In this document: piece by piece, positions 38,593 to 49,800 of the stretch
Layout: each line of letters opens with the position of its first letter
How positions within the stretch are numbered: the first letter of the stretch is position 1
Source of the DNA: Bacteroidales bacterium F22
GTDB taxonomy: Bacteria; Bacteroidota; Bacteroidia; Bacteroidales; Bacteroidaceae
Assembly: GCA_029541985.1 (NCBI GenBank)
Contig: CP095414.1
Span: 1,426,001 to 1,490,000 of the forward strand
Direction of reading: 5' to 3'
Length of the DNA stretch: 64,000 bases
Notes under the pieces: model-generated
What the model saw: the letters and a program-made list of their open reading frames with translations, nothing else
What the model was told of the DNA's origin: nothing
Databases searched by the model: none
Made by a program: the position numbers and the translations under genes

Positions 38593-39483
38593 CTGATAGA
38601 CACGAACATAATCAACATGATACGTTATGGGGAAAGCAAGTTCGTCCGGCGTCCCTCCATTACCACCAATAGCCAGATTCAAAAGGATATAATGCTTTTG
38701 TTTAAAAGGCCAAGTATAATTAGCAATCGACCCATTCTGAGTTTGTGATTGCTTCGTTGTATTGTACAATACATCATCCACATAAAGATTGATTTCATCA
38801 TCATCCCAATCCATTCTCCAGACATGATATTTTGCAGCCCAATCGGCATCAAGTGCTAAGAACTGAGAGAATTTCGTCTTCACCGAATTCCATTTAGCAT
38901 TCCAAGCACGGTCTGTACCCCAAGCAGTATTAGCGAGGATATAAGGTTCTCCTCCGACCAAATAATACTCTAGTACATCAATCTCTCCACATGAAGGCCA
39001 ATCATACCAATTACCCAGCGTCCATATAGCAGGCCATGCTCCTTTGGCAGTAGGGATTTTAGCACGAACTTCCAATCGTCCATATTGAAAATCAAACTTA
39101 CTATGTGTCGTCATCGATGTGGAAGTAAATTCAGCATATTGCCTATTAGTCTTCCAGCTACCACTTCCCGGCACATAATTTGGATTCTCGATCCGTTCTT
39201 TTCGACCAGTAATGACAAGAGCACCCCCTTTGCAGACAGCATTTTCACTTTGGTACCATTGCAATTCCTCATTGCGTACAAACCCTCTTTCAAAGTTCCA
39301 ATAGTCCGCATTGGGAGCCCCCTCATCATTAAATTCATCACTCCACACTAAAGTCATTCCCTCTTTCTGTTCATCTGGAGCAGCAGCATCCACCTGTGAC
39401 TTCTTTTTGCAAGCAGTCAGGCAGGTAGATGCCATAAGCAGAGAAATCGCCATGAGAAAAGTACTTTTATTCATCATCATCAA
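38566..39483 (-). CDS. GH16 endo-glycanase lipoprotein (laminarinase/endo-O-glycanase group)
   Basis: 305 residues. Lipobox LTAC with Cys25, so probably a surface lipoprotein. GH16 signature: Glu167 (nucleophile), Asp169 and Glu172 (acid/base) in GEIDVLEYY. The flanking motifs WYQSENAVCKGGALVITGRK and QYGRLEVRAKIP are those of the GH16_3 subgroup. That subgroup contains beta-1,3(4)-glucanases and the mucin endo-O-glycanases of gut Bacteroidales; which of these applies cannot be told. It is the last gene of PUL 2 and follows a discoidin-domain lipoprotein by only 6 bp. Confidence 0.9.
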   Translation of the reverse strand: MMMMNKSTFLMAISLLMASTCLTACKKKSQVDAAAPDEQKEGMTLVWSDEFNDEGAPNADYWNFERGFVRNEELQWYQSENAVCKGGALVITGRKERIENPNYVPGSGSWKTNRQYAEFTSTSMTTHSKFDFQYGRLEVRAKIPTAKGAWPAIWTLGNWYDWPSCGEIDVLEYYLVGGEPYILANTAWGTDRAWNAKWNSVKTKFSQFLALDADWAAKYHVWRMDWDDDEINLYVDDVLYNTTKQSQTQNGSIANYTWPFKQKHYILLNLAIGGNGGTPDELAFPITYHVDYVRVYQKQSKSVDF

Positions 39484-39489
39484 TTTATT

Positions 39490-40395
39490 TTAGAGGAAAT
39501 CATTAACATCATCCGCTTCAGGATCATAAATACTCAGTTCGATATCATAAAGAGCGAACTCCGCCATATTGAAATACGACTTATTTCCACTAGTCGCATT
39601 CACAGTGAATCGGAAATACGTAAACGCCTTACCAGGGATGATATACGAAGACGTATACTCCGCACCAGCAGCGCTAGGCAATCCCGAAAGTGTGGTAACA
39701 GTTTCCCAACTCTCCCCGTCATTACTGATTTGCAAATCCACGATACTAGGACGTGCAGACGTAGACCACGAATCATTTCTATTCATATAGTAAAGGATAA
39801 AATCCTCGTGAGGCTCCTTCAAATCCACCTGAATATATTGGGGCAACGGAATCTGTGGCGAACTCCATCGCGTATGAAAGAAAGAACCCGCATCATTATC
39901 CAAGAGATTCTCAATCGGTCCTTCAGTAGGTTCCTGCGCATTGGTACTCAGTTGGTCAGGCGACAACGGGATTTTGGTTTTCTTGCCCACGGTAGTCACC
40001 GCAGGAGCAATCCCCGAAGTTCCCTCAACGACTTGCACCTCTCCTCCTTGGTGTGCGGCATTAAAGGTCTGAAAATAAAACGAATAAGCCCCATATTTGG
40101 CCCGTGTATTATCGATTAATAGCTCCGTAGTTCCCTTAGATGCTATTTTGAAGACCTCTTGATTCGTCAAAGGGTCAAAATAATGGATTTTAAGATATGC
40201 GAAATCCCCTTGAGGCACTTGCCAAGCCAACGCGATTTGCCCAGGCAAAGCTTGAGTCGTCACCATCTCCGCTTCGATAGCAGCAGGAGGTGCCACGTCC
40301 TCCTGCTGTTCGAACAAATCGATTTTATTATCACATCCGCACATCAGTATTGCTACCACGGCAGTCATTACAAACAGATAGTTCACTTTCATCAT
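39490..40395 (-). CDS. surface lipoprotein with N-terminal beta-sandwich and F5/8-type C (discoidin) domain
   Basis: 301 residues from the Met at 40393-40395, chosen because a lipoprotein signal follows (MMKVNYLFVMTAVVAILMCGC, split; Cys near residue 20) and because the longer frame from 40437 overlaps the upstream gene. The N-terminal part is a fibronectin/DUF4959-like beta domain. The C-terminal ~150 residues form a discoidin fold (NLLDNDAGSFFHTRWSS, PQYIQVDLKEP, STSARPSIVDLQISNDG). It probably binds glycan at the cell surface next to SusD, as other surface glycan-binding proteins in PULs do. Confidence 0.8.
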   Translation of the reverse strand: MMKVNYLFVMTAVVAILMCGCDNKIDLFEQQEDVAPPAAIEAEMVTTQALPGQIALAWQVPQGDFAYLKIHYFDPLTNQEVFKIASKGTTELLIDNTRAKYGAYSFYFQTFNAAHQGGEVQVVEGTSGIAPAVTTVGKKTKIPLSPDQLSTNAQEPTEGPIENLLDNDAGSFFHTRWSSPQIPLPQYIQVDLKEPHEDFILYYMNRNDSWSTSARPSIVDLQISNDGESWETVTTLSGLPSAAGAEYTSSYIIPGKAFTYFRFTVNATSGNKSYFNMAEFALYDIELSIYDPEADDVNDFL

Positions 40396-40427
40396 GCTAT
40401 TCTTTAATGTGTTAAACAGTTCATCTC

Positions 40428-42128
40428 CTATTCCCATCCCGGATTCTGAGTCAGTTTAGGATTTTTCCTTCTCTCCGCATCAGGGATAGGGAAAAGATAC
40501 ATCTTATCCTCCCAACTGCGTTGTTTGATTTCTCGAGTATATTGATACGTGTCCCCCACTTGAGTGATTTTCATCCGGACGATACGTTTGAGTTGTTCTC
40601 CTTCCTTCCAGCGTCTAACATCCCAGAATCGGTGTCCTTCAAAAGCCAGTTCCACCATCCGTTCCCGTTGGTATCTGGTCCAGAATTCAGAATTGGACAA
40701 CCCCTCAGGCAATGCAGGCATCTTCACATCTTGGCGATTACGAATCACATTGACCGCTTGCGAAGCCGACATCGTGAAGTCCGCACTCGTAGCATCCGGG
40801 CTTCCAAGAAACTGAAATACCGCTTCCGCATAATTGAGATAAAACTCTCCCAATCGGAAAGTAACCCAGTTATGCCGTTTGCCGCCACTTCCAGTTTCGG
40901 AACTCAAATCCGTCGTGCCATCGAGATACTTCTTCAAGTAATACCCCGTAGGAGAAGCTCCAGATATAGGCAATCCATTTCTTCCGCCGATAAAAATCTC
41001 CAGAGGGTTAGCACTAGTCTCAGGCCACATCTCCCCATTGACAGCGATAGTCATCTCCATCCGAGGGTCCCTATTGGCATAAGGCTTCTGTGCATCATAA
41101 CCACTTTGAGGTTCATCCCATGCCTTACCCGTATTTTTCATTTCATACGCATCCACCAAATTCTGTGTAGGGCAATTTCCAGAATGTCCATTTTCCAAAC
41201 CAATAGGATAGTTATACACCTCAATAGCATTTGTCTCCCCGACACGGCGCACGAAAATCATCTCCGAACTCTTCCAGTTGTCCGTACCCCATAGTGCCGT
41301 ATATTTACCTAAGGAGATGCCCTGTTCATCGCAATAGTCAATCACCTCCTTACTCGCCATAGCCGCCGACTTCCATCGTGCCATCTCATTGTCCGGATTG
41401 AATAACGGGCTAGCCTGATAGAGTAAGGTTCTTGCCTTGAGTGCCAAAGCCATGCCTCGGTTTACGCGTCCCGTCTCAGGGCTTCCGCTGCTCGAAGCAT
41501 CATCACTCAAGTTAGAATACTCCACAGGAAGCATCTGCGCCACAGCCTCACATTCGTTGACGATAAATGCAAATACCGAATCAGCAGGAGTCCTCAAGCA
41601 ATTATTCGCTTCCTCCTCCGTCAGCACCTTAGTTGTAAACGGGACATCCCCATACGCCCTTACCAGATTGAAATAATAATACGCCCTCAAGAGTCGTACC
41701 TCATATTGATAGCGGTTGAATCGATTCATCTGAGCCTGATAATCCTTATCGAACATCAACTCCGAGAAATCCGCATTAGGAGCCTCCTCCAAATAATAAT
41801 TAGCCGCTCTGATGGCCGTATAGAAGTTCCACAAAGAGAAAGAGTTGAGAGGACTCCAAGCCCCATTGTAGTAATCATGAATACCAGCCCATGACCATGC
41901 ATTTTCAGCCTCATCACAAGCCGAGCAAAGAGACTTTTCAGCCGGTAAGTCATCATCTAAATAACTATAAATATTAGTAACGAATCCATTGGTACGAGTA
42001 AAATCCGTAAACACATACTCCTTGCCATAGACCGTATATTCATGATAATCCATCTCCTCACTACATGCAGCCAGTACGAACAAAGCCGCCAGTCCTAAAA
42101 ATATATTTTTCAGTTTCATATCTTTCAT
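40428..42128 (-). CDS. SusD/RagB-family lipoprotein (PUL 2, second pair)
   Basis: 566 residues. Lipobox region LFVLAACSEEMDYHEY (Cys near 22). SusD features: RLLRAYYYFNLVRAYGDVPF (~143-162) and C-terminal RMVELAFEGHRFWDVRRWKE with FPIPDAERRKNPKLTQNPGW. It lies 8 bp after the short SusC at 42137-44938 and belongs to it. Ligand unknown; context is a PUL with a GH16 enzyme. Confidence 0.94.
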   Translation of the reverse strand: MKDMKLKNIFLGLAALFVLAACSEEMDYHEYTVYGKEYVFTDFTRTNGFVTNIYSYLDDDLPAEKSLCSACDEAENAWSWAGIHDYYNGAWSPLNSFSLWNFYTAIRAANYYLEEAPNADFSELMFDKDYQAQMNRFNRYQYEVRLLRAYYYFNLVRAYGDVPFTTKVLTEEEANNCLRTPADSVFAFIVNECEAVAQMLPVEYSNLSDDASSSGSPETGRVNRGMALALKARTLLYQASPLFNPDNEMARWKSAAMASKEVIDYCDEQGISLGKYTALWGTDNWKSSEMIFVRRVGETNAIEVYNYPIGLENGHSGNCPTQNLVDAYEMKNTGKAWDEPQSGYDAQKPYANRDPRMEMTIAVNGEMWPETSANPLEIFIGGRNGLPISGASPTGYYLKKYLDGTTDLSSETGSGGKRHNWVTFRLGEFYLNYAEAVFQFLGSPDATSADFTMSASQAVNVIRNRQDVKMPALPEGLSNSEFWTRYQRERMVELAFEGHRFWDVRRWKEGEQLKRIVRMKITQVGDTYQYTREIKQRSWEDKMYLFPIPDAERRKNPKLTQNPGWE

Positions 42129-42136
42129 TTTATCTA

Positions 42137-44938
42137 TTAAAAACCGATTGCTAACCCCACATTTACCGATCGAGTCGCAGGATACGACGTGCCCATCGCC
42201 TCCGGGTCACTCAAGTCTATGCTATCGAAACAAAGCAAATCGATACCCCGCACATAAATCTTCGCTGTCTTCATCCTCCATAAGAACGCCTTAGGCAACT
42301 TATAGTACACTTCACAGTTTCTCAATTTCAAGAACGAGCGATCCGCGAGCCATACCGAACTCGACTTCAAGTTATTATCCACCGATTCCGTAGTCAATCT
42401 AGGGAAGCGAGCATCTGGATGCTCAGGAGTCCACCGGTTCTCATAATAGAAGTTAGAGATTGTAGCATCTCCCACCAGCGGTCTATAGATACTCGTGGTA
42501 TTGAGAACCGCGGTATAATTGCCGACCCCTTGGAACAGTGCAGAGAAACCGATGCCCCTCCATTCAGCGCCTAGATGGAATGAATAATAGATTTCCGGCA
42601 CAGACGAATTGTACCCCATTCCGATGAAGTCATTATTATTAATCACGCCATCCTCATTGATATCCTTATACTTAATATCTCCAGGTTTCACCTGTCCGAA
42701 CTGCTGTGTCGGGCTCGCATCGATATCCGCTTGGTCCACGAAATACCCCACTGCCTGAAGCGCAAATATTTGTCCGAGAGACTTTCCCGTAGCGCGTAGA
42801 TAATCATAAGCCTGAGGCGACTCCAACTGTTCGATGATTTCATTTTTCGACCAAGTAAACTTCGCCCCTAAGTTGAACTGGAAATCCCTGATTTGGTGTG
42901 CGAAGTCCCATCCAATCTCAGTTCCCCAGCTATCCACGATACCCTCGTTGTCATAAGAACTAGAAGCGCCGAGCACCGATGAGTTCTTCCCCGCAGTGCT
43001 GACCCATATATCCGCTCGTCGTTCATAATAGCCATCCCACGATACAGTCAATCCCTTGAACAATCGTGCATCCATCCCCACATTATACTTATATGCCTTC
43101 TCCGTGGTTCCATTGACAGACGCCAATGCCCCCTCTCGCCAACTGCCATCATTGCTGAAGTTATCCCTGATAGGATAGCCCCCTCCTCCAGTCACCGTTT
43201 GGTTCCAATAACCATTGTACGGGATATTATCCGTATTTAAGATACCAGCAGATGCCCTCAACTTAAGGAAATCCACCGCATCGACATCCTTGAGAAATCC
43301 CTCATTAGAGAGCACCCATGCCAGTCCCACGGTAGGTGAGAGATGCCATTTGTTCCCCGTTTCCAAGGCATTCGAAGCCGAGTTCATCAGCGTAAGATCC
43401 ATAAAATACCGATTCCTATACCCATAGTGCGTGTACCACGCCACATTCTGAGTATACGAAGTACGATTTGTCCCCTTGGCATTGTCATACTTATACGAAT
43501 ACATCAACATCGTATACACCTGATGTCGTCCCATCTGACGAGTATAATCCGCAGAAGCCTGGAAATTAAACGAGCGATACTGCCAATCCAGTTTACTATC
43601 GCCACTCATCTCTCCATTTGCGCCCCCCGTATATTCATTAAATTCCGTCGGTAGGTCATCCGCCCACGCCTTCACCGTCTGGCTCCCATACTTATACGTC
43701 TTAGAATGATTCTCCCAATACGATGCAATATTATCATAGCCCATTCTGATGCCCGCACCCAATCCCTTGGTGATAGCAGAGAAGTCCTGTTTCAATGTCA
43801 TATCCGCATAAAGAGCTCGTGTATGCGACTTGGTATACGCTCTTCCCTGAGTCAAAGCCACCGGATTGCTATATCCATCCCAAGTACCATTTCCTCCCCA
43901 GAGTCCATCCGCCGTCTTGATAGGAAATGCAGCAGACGGTACAGCATAGAGTTTCCCGATCAAGTTATCCGAGCCCAACCCCGGTCTACTCGTTTCATTG
44001 AGCACCCCCATGATATTAGCTTGCATCTGCGTGCGAGGAGTAAGTTCCACATCCAGATTCGTTCTGAAATTCCCTTTAGAGAACTTCTCCTGAGTAGAGT
44101 AGCCACTATTCATATTATCATTCGCTATAAACCCCGCATTATTTTGTAGATTCATCATCGTATAATACCTCATCTTCGTACTTCCACCTCGGAAACTCAA
44201 GGTAGCGATATCCGATGCCCCTTGGTTGCGAAAGGTCTCGTCCCACCAATTCACGTCAGGATATAATCCAGGGAACTCACCACTTCTGAAGGCCTCCAGT
44301 TCCCGCTGAGAATAGCGCACCGTCTTCCCATCATTCGTCAGTCCCTCATTGAGAGCCGAAGCATAGGTAAAGGCATCCGCCAAGTCAGGAGTTCTGACCT
44401 GCCAATTAATCGCATGGTCATAACTAAAGTTGATTTCTTTCGACTGATACTTCCCCCTTTTGGTCACAATATTCAGCACCCCGTTCACCCCACGGAATCC
44501 ATACAGTGCCAGTGCCGCAGCATCTCGCAGCACACTGACCGACTCCACCTCCTCCGGAGTGATATAATTCAGCACGTTATACGCATTATCTCTTTCCAGG
44601 CCATCCACGACGACCAATATACCATTATTTCCGTTGAGTGTTTTGAGTCCACGAATAGACATGCTAGGCATCTGGTCCCATGCCGCTCCCGAGCGTTGTA
44701 AGGTAGCCAATCCCAATACATTACCATACAAGGAGTTCCCTATATTCATTGCCGAGCGCGTATTGATATCCTCGGCATACACAGTAGCTACCGCCCCTGT
44801 CGACTCCCTCTCCGTCTGTTCGAGTCCGAAGCCATAGTTCACCCTATTAGGTACAGAATCCGTGACCAGCACCTCCTGTCCCCATCCGTTCATGCAAGCA
44901 CAAGCCAGCATCGCAAAAGCGATTATTTCATTTTTCAT
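42137..44938 (-). CDS. short SusC/RagA-type TonB-dependent transporter without N-terminal extension (PUL 2, second pair)
   Basis: 933 residues. Signal peptide ~1-20, then directly the plug domain (IGNSLYGNVLGLATLQRSGA, ILVVVDGLERDNAYNVLNYI, LYGFRGVNGVLNIVTKRG). Both the STN and the carboxypeptidase-regulatory beta-sandwich found in most SusC proteins are absent. The barrel is complete and ends in VNVGLAIGF with terminal Phe. It is an importer specialised for the same or a related glycan as the upstream pair. Confidence 0.93.
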   Translation of the reverse strand: MKNEIIAFAMLACACMNGWGQEVLVTDSVPNRVNYGFGLEQTERESTGAVATVYAEDINTRSAMNIGNSLYGNVLGLATLQRSGAAWDQMPSMSIRGLKTLNGNNGILVVVDGLERDNAYNVLNYITPEEVESVSVLRDAAALALYGFRGVNGVLNIVTKRGKYQSKEINFSYDHAINWQVRTPDLADAFTYASALNEGLTNDGKTVRYSQRELEAFRSGEFPGLYPDVNWWDETFRNQGASDIATLSFRGGSTKMRYYTMMNLQNNAGFIANDNMNSGYSTQEKFSKGNFRTNLDVELTPRTQMQANIMGVLNETSRPGLGSDNLIGKLYAVPSAAFPIKTADGLWGGNGTWDGYSNPVALTQGRAYTKSHTRALYADMTLKQDFSAITKGLGAGIRMGYDNIASYWENHSKTYKYGSQTVKAWADDLPTEFNEYTGGANGEMSGDSKLDWQYRSFNFQASADYTRQMGRHQVYTMLMYSYKYDNAKGTNRTSYTQNVAWYTHYGYRNRYFMDLTLMNSASNALETGNKWHLSPTVGLAWVLSNEGFLKDVDAVDFLKLRASAGILNTDNIPYNGYWNQTVTGGGGYPIRDNFSNDGSWREGALASVNGTTEKAYKYNVGMDARLFKGLTVSWDGYYERRADIWVSTAGKNSSVLGASSSYDNEGIVDSWGTEIGWDFAHQIRDFQFNLGAKFTWSKNEIIEQLESPQAYDYLRATGKSLGQIFALQAVGYFVDQADIDASPTQQFGQVKPGDIKYKDINEDGVINNNDFIGMGYNSSVPEIYYSFHLGAEWRGIGFSALFQGVGNYTAVLNTTSIYRPLVGDATISNFYYENRWTPEHPDARFPRLTTESVDNNLKSSSVWLADRSFLKLRNCEVYYKLPKAFLWRMKTAKIYVRGIDLLCFDSIDLSDPEAMGTSYPATRSVNVGLAIGF

Positions 44939-44972
44939 ACTATACTATTTTAAGATCGTCGATACACATAGA

Positions 44973-46871
44973 TTACTTCCAACCAGGATTCTGAGTCAAT
45001 CCATAATTCTTGTTCACCTCTGAAGGAGGGAACGCAGAGAGATACCACTTAGGACTAAAATTCGTCCACCATGAGCGTGACTTATTAGTCAACTCGAACG
45101 GCGTATAACTAAACTGAGTAGGGAAATCGCCCCTGACATCCACATTTTTGTCAGACCACGAGCCTGAGCCCCCGTCAGCCCTTTCGATTCGGAGTCCATG
45201 CAACGGTTTTTGGAACAAGTCCGCCCGTTTATTACGCGTCATATCAAACAAGCGCACATCCTCGAGCCCCAATTCGCAAGCCCGTTCACGCAATATCTCC
45301 TCCATCAAGGCATCCTTATCCGTCAAGAGATTTGCTGTAGGATTCGATTCCACCAATCCCGCAAGTCCGACCCTAGCGCGTACGATATCCACTTGATTTA
45401 TAGCCTCCGCCAAGCGATTATTCTTAAGCAATGCCTCCGCATAGATTAGATACATCTCCGCCAAGCGCAAGTATGGCCATTCCAAGTAATGGCTAGCCAG
45501 ACTACTCTTACCCTCCTTATAGAATTTGTACAATCCAAATCCCGTAGCATAGATTCCCGACTCCTTCTCCGTACTATTGATATTCTCTCGTCCACCGAGC
45601 CACAACTCGACCGCCCGTCCGCTGAACTTAGCTCCATTGACCAATATCGTCTCATAGAGTCTTGGGTCTCGAATCGGCTGTCCATAATCATTATCAGTAA
45701 AGAAAGGATTAGCAGCCACCGTAGCATCCGACCAACTGAAAGGTCTTCCATCCGCCATAGCGAACATCTCCATATACTCTTCGGTAGGCGTATATCCCCC
45801 ATAGCCGACCCATTCTCCCCAGTAGTACCACCAATCCCAGTTATACTTTCCGATGATACGTGTAGAGATAAGCAATTCCGTATTATCCTGACGGATGAAA
45901 TACGCCATATTAAACGCATCGCGATACGCCTCAGGAGAAGGGCCACTCGGAAGCATCAAAGCATAATGCCCTTTGGCATTCAGTTCCGAGAAGAAATCCT
46001 CACAAGCCTTGAGACACTGCGTCCACAATTCAGGTCTATACCCACCATACCATACTTGATGATTCGTCACAGCCTCCTGAGGTTCCTCCGTACAATACGG
46101 TTGGTCATCGTTGAACAAAGGACTTGCAGCAAAGAGCAACACCTTGCACTTGAGTCCCATCGCCGCCGCTTTGGTAAAGCGTCCTTGCCAGTTTGACTCT
46201 CCGTCATCCTCCAAGTCCCAGGGCAACACCTGCGCCGCCTCGTCCAGTAACCGCACCATAAAATTCACCGTTTCTTCCACGGTACCTCGAGGCAAGTCAT
46301 AAGTAGGCGACACGTCATACGACTTCTCCAATATAGGCACGCCCCCCAGATGGCGGAACAAATCAAAATAGCGAGAAGCGATGATCACCTTTGCTTCCGC
46401 AGCGAGTCGGCTTTTCTCTTGGTCCTCCATATCCGGCACCCGTTCTACATTTTCGATAAACAACCATGCAGCGCGGATAGCCTCCCAGCAATTCTCCTTC
46501 GTATAGCCAAATCGGCTATCATTTGCGCTATCCTCATCGCTAGCTTTGTACGAACCCGAGTAATATTTTCTATTCAATCCATCCCACGAGTTATGGCTAT
46601 GCCAGCAATCCGATAATGCCTCGAACATCCCCGTATTCATTTTTCCGTCCACCGTATTCCAGTTTGTCGCCAATCCATAATACAATTTGCTATACGTATT
46701 CCATAAGAACCGTCTGGCATAATCCGCCTTCCCGAAGATTGTATCTTGTGTGACCGCAACCCCAGGAGCTTTTTCTAAGAAACTATCTCCAAATTTGATA
46801 TCATCCACACATGAAGAAGCGATGACCGCTCCGATGAATGCTCCAATAAACCATTTACTAAACTGTCTCAT
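44973..46871 (-). CDS. SusD/RagB-family lipoprotein (PUL 2, first pair)
   Basis: 632 residues, long for SusD. N-terminus WFIGAFIGAVIASSCVDDIKFGDSF gives a lipobox with Cys near 21. Family motifs: AAEAKVIIASRYFDLFRHLGGVP (~146-168), YLRLAEMYLIYAEALLKNNR, and C-terminal YLSAFPPSEVNKNYGLTQNPGW. It starts 14 bp after the SusC stop. It probably binds the glycan imported by the 1051-residue SusC. Confidence 0.93.
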   Translation of the reverse strand: MRQFSKWFIGAFIGAVIASSCVDDIKFGDSFLEKAPGVAVTQDTIFGKADYARRFLWNTYSKLYYGLATNWNTVDGKMNTGMFEALSDCWHSHNSWDGLNRKYYSGSYKASDEDSANDSRFGYTKENCWEAIRAAWLFIENVERVPDMEDQEKSRLAAEAKVIIASRYFDLFRHLGGVPILEKSYDVSPTYDLPRGTVEETVNFMVRLLDEAAQVLPWDLEDDGESNWQGRFTKAAAMGLKCKVLLFAASPLFNDDQPYCTEEPQEAVTNHQVWYGGYRPELWTQCLKACEDFFSELNAKGHYALMLPSGPSPEAYRDAFNMAYFIRQDNTELLISTRIIGKYNWDWWYYWGEWVGYGGYTPTEEYMEMFAMADGRPFSWSDATVAANPFFTDNDYGQPIRDPRLYETILVNGAKFSGRAVELWLGGRENINSTEKESGIYATGFGLYKFYKEGKSSLASHYLEWPYLRLAEMYLIYAEALLKNNRLAEAINQVDIVRARVGLAGLVESNPTANLLTDKDALMEEILRERACELGLEDVRLFDMTRNKRADLFQKPLHGLRIERADGGSGSWSDKNVDVRGDFPTQFSYTPFELTNKSRSWWTNFSPKWYLSAFPPSEVNKNYGLTQNPGWK

Positions 46872-46885
46872 AGTATATCCCCGTA

Positions 46886-49800
46886 TTAAAATCCAACTTT
46901 CAAACCAATATTAAACACACGTGTCAAAGGATAATTAGGTCGGTCACTCTGTCGAGATTCCGGGTCTCCCCATTTAAATCCCGTGATGGTCAACAAATTA
47001 TAGCCATTGACATAAAGGCGGCACTTATTCATCTTCAATTTCCTCATAAACGGCAAATCAAAGTTGTATCCCACCTCCACGCTCTTCAATCGCAAGTAAC
47101 TCGCATCAATCAGATACAAGTCCGACCCCGCATAATTATTCGACGCATGCAGGCTCGATATGCGCGGATACTTCGCAGTGAAAGTATCCTCCGACGAGCG
47201 CCAAGTCGTCTCGTACTGATACAGCAGCAACCCCTTATTGAAGGTATCCCCCAGCGGTTGTCTAAATTCGCTCAACATACGATCCACGTTCCACCCTCCA
47301 GTCCACTGCATAGAGAAGTCAAACTGCTTCCAATTGAACCCCGCATTGACTCCCGCAGTATATTCAGGAGCATCTGTAAATCCGATATCACGTGTCGCAT
47401 CATCTCCCGTGATTTTGCCATCCCCATTGAGATCCGTATACACACAATCCCCAGGAGCCAAGGTGATGCCATGGTCTGCGATAGGCAAACCAAATTCCGC
47501 CTCATATCGTGCATCAGCAGTTTCATCATAGAACCCCCAGAACTGATACATCGATCGAGAGCCGATGACCCGTCCCGTCTGGTACATCCACGGTTCATTT
47601 TGAGTCACCTCATTCATATACACGATTTTGTTTCGTGCGAACGACAGATTCCCGTTGACCCAATAATGGAAATCATCTCCAAAATGGTCCTTCCATTTCG
47701 CCTGCACCTCGTACCCTTTATTCTCCGTTCTACCCATATTCACTACCGGTAAACTCATCCCCAATATGCCAGGTAAATAATCCGGACTCATCAAGATATC
47801 CTTACGTTTCTCATAGAAATAATCCAGTGAGATGCTCAATCGGTCCTTCAAGAAAGAAGCATCCAACCCATAATTCTGTTTAGTAGCCTTCTCCCACGTG
47901 ACATCCGCATACGACTTAGTCGACTCATACGCCCCCGGTTTAGCACTATTGATATTCGTTCCGAAATAATATCCGCCCCCCAGTTGATACGCATCAGGCA
48001 TATATAAGAAACGTTGATTATTCGACTTATCATTTCCCACGACACCCACCGATGCCCTCAGTTTGATATACCCCGCAAATTTCTTAAGCGGTTTGAAGAA
48101 AGGCTCTTCGCTAAGAACCCATCCGATAGACCCAGCAGGGAACACGCCATAGCGTTTACTCTTGATAAAATTCTCCGAGCCATTATATCCGATATTGAAC
48201 TCCGCCAAGTAGCGCGTTTTCCAATCATAAGTAGCACGTCCCACGACCCCCACATAAGCAGAAGGGATATCATTGTACGTACCTCCAGGATAATAACGTT
48301 TAGACTGATTATACAGCAGTAATCCCGCCACATGATGCTCTCCGAACTTACGTGAATAATTCATCGACAACTCCATATACCAATCCCTCGCCTTACTAAA
48401 CTGGTTATCCGGTTCGCTGTAACTCAATTGGGAATCCGAGCCCACCTTTCGATAAGCGATTGAGCCATCCTCCTGCACCACCGGCACATAAGAAGCCTTC
48501 GAAGAACTCGCCACCTTCTTGTTCGAGTACGCCGTATTGTACGCCCCCTTTAATTTCGCCGACAAGCCCTTCGTCACGAAATCCAGTTTTTGATTTAGCG
48601 CAAGGTCCAAGTTGAGCACATTCGTCGTCTGCGTTCTGAATCCCTTCCCATAATAAGAAGACAATCCATCCGATCCCGTAAACGGCAAGTAATCCGTATT
48701 AGACACCACACGTCTGCCATCGACGATTCCCGCCCCAGCGAACGGCACCGCCCAATACAATTTACGGAACAACTGATTCTGGTCCTCCCCCGATTCAGGT
48801 GTTCGTTTATTCTCCACACGTCCCCCGATATTGACCGACAACAAAGTCGATTCAGAGATATCAAAATCCAAGTTAGCCCGATAGTTATACCGTTTATAAT
48901 CAAAATTAAAATCATCCGCAGCATCGAACTGTTCGAACATCCCCTGTTGAGTAAACATACCTGCAGACACGAAATAGCGCATCTTATCGATTCCCCCCGA
49001 GATATTGACATTATGTTGTGACTGAAAAGCCGAACTCTTCATACAATAATCCAACCAATTCACATCCGGATACAATATAGGATCACTATGCGTCCTGAAC
49101 TTCTCCAGTTGTTCATTGCTAAAAGTAGGCACCCCACCATCGTTCACCTGCATATCATTGTAATACGAAGCATACTGATACGAATTAGCGAAATCCAACT
49201 GCTTGGTCAAGAAATTGATTCCCGCCGAAGTCGAGAAAGAGATTTTAGCACGTCCCGCCGCTCCCCGTTTCGTAGTGATTAAGATTACGCCGTTCGCCCC
49301 TCTGACGCCAAATACCGCAGTAGCCGAAGCATCCTTCAGCACCGTGATACTTTCGATTTCATTCGGGTCGATTTGTGTAAAGTCCCGGTCCACCCCATCC
49401 ACTTGAATGATAGGAGACGCATCATTCCACGTAGCGATACCCCGCACGAAGATATCCGCCGCATCCGCACCCGGTTCTCCCGAATACTGAACCGATGAGA
49501 TTCCCGTCACCTGTCCCGACAACATATTAGAGATAGACCCCGCAGGTGTTTTGAGCAAGTCATCCCCCTTCATCGAAGAGATAGCCCCCGTGATAGACAC
49601 CTTCTTCTGCACGCCATAAGCCACGACCTGCACCTCTCCTAAGAGTTGAGCATCCTCCTGCAAGACGATAAGCATCGTCCGTCCATTCTTGATAGCCACC
49701 CGTTTATCCTTAAATCCGATGAATGAGACCTTCAGTTTGCCCCCTCTTCTAGCCACCGGCAAGACGAAATCGCCATTGAGATCCGTAATTGTCCCCACGG

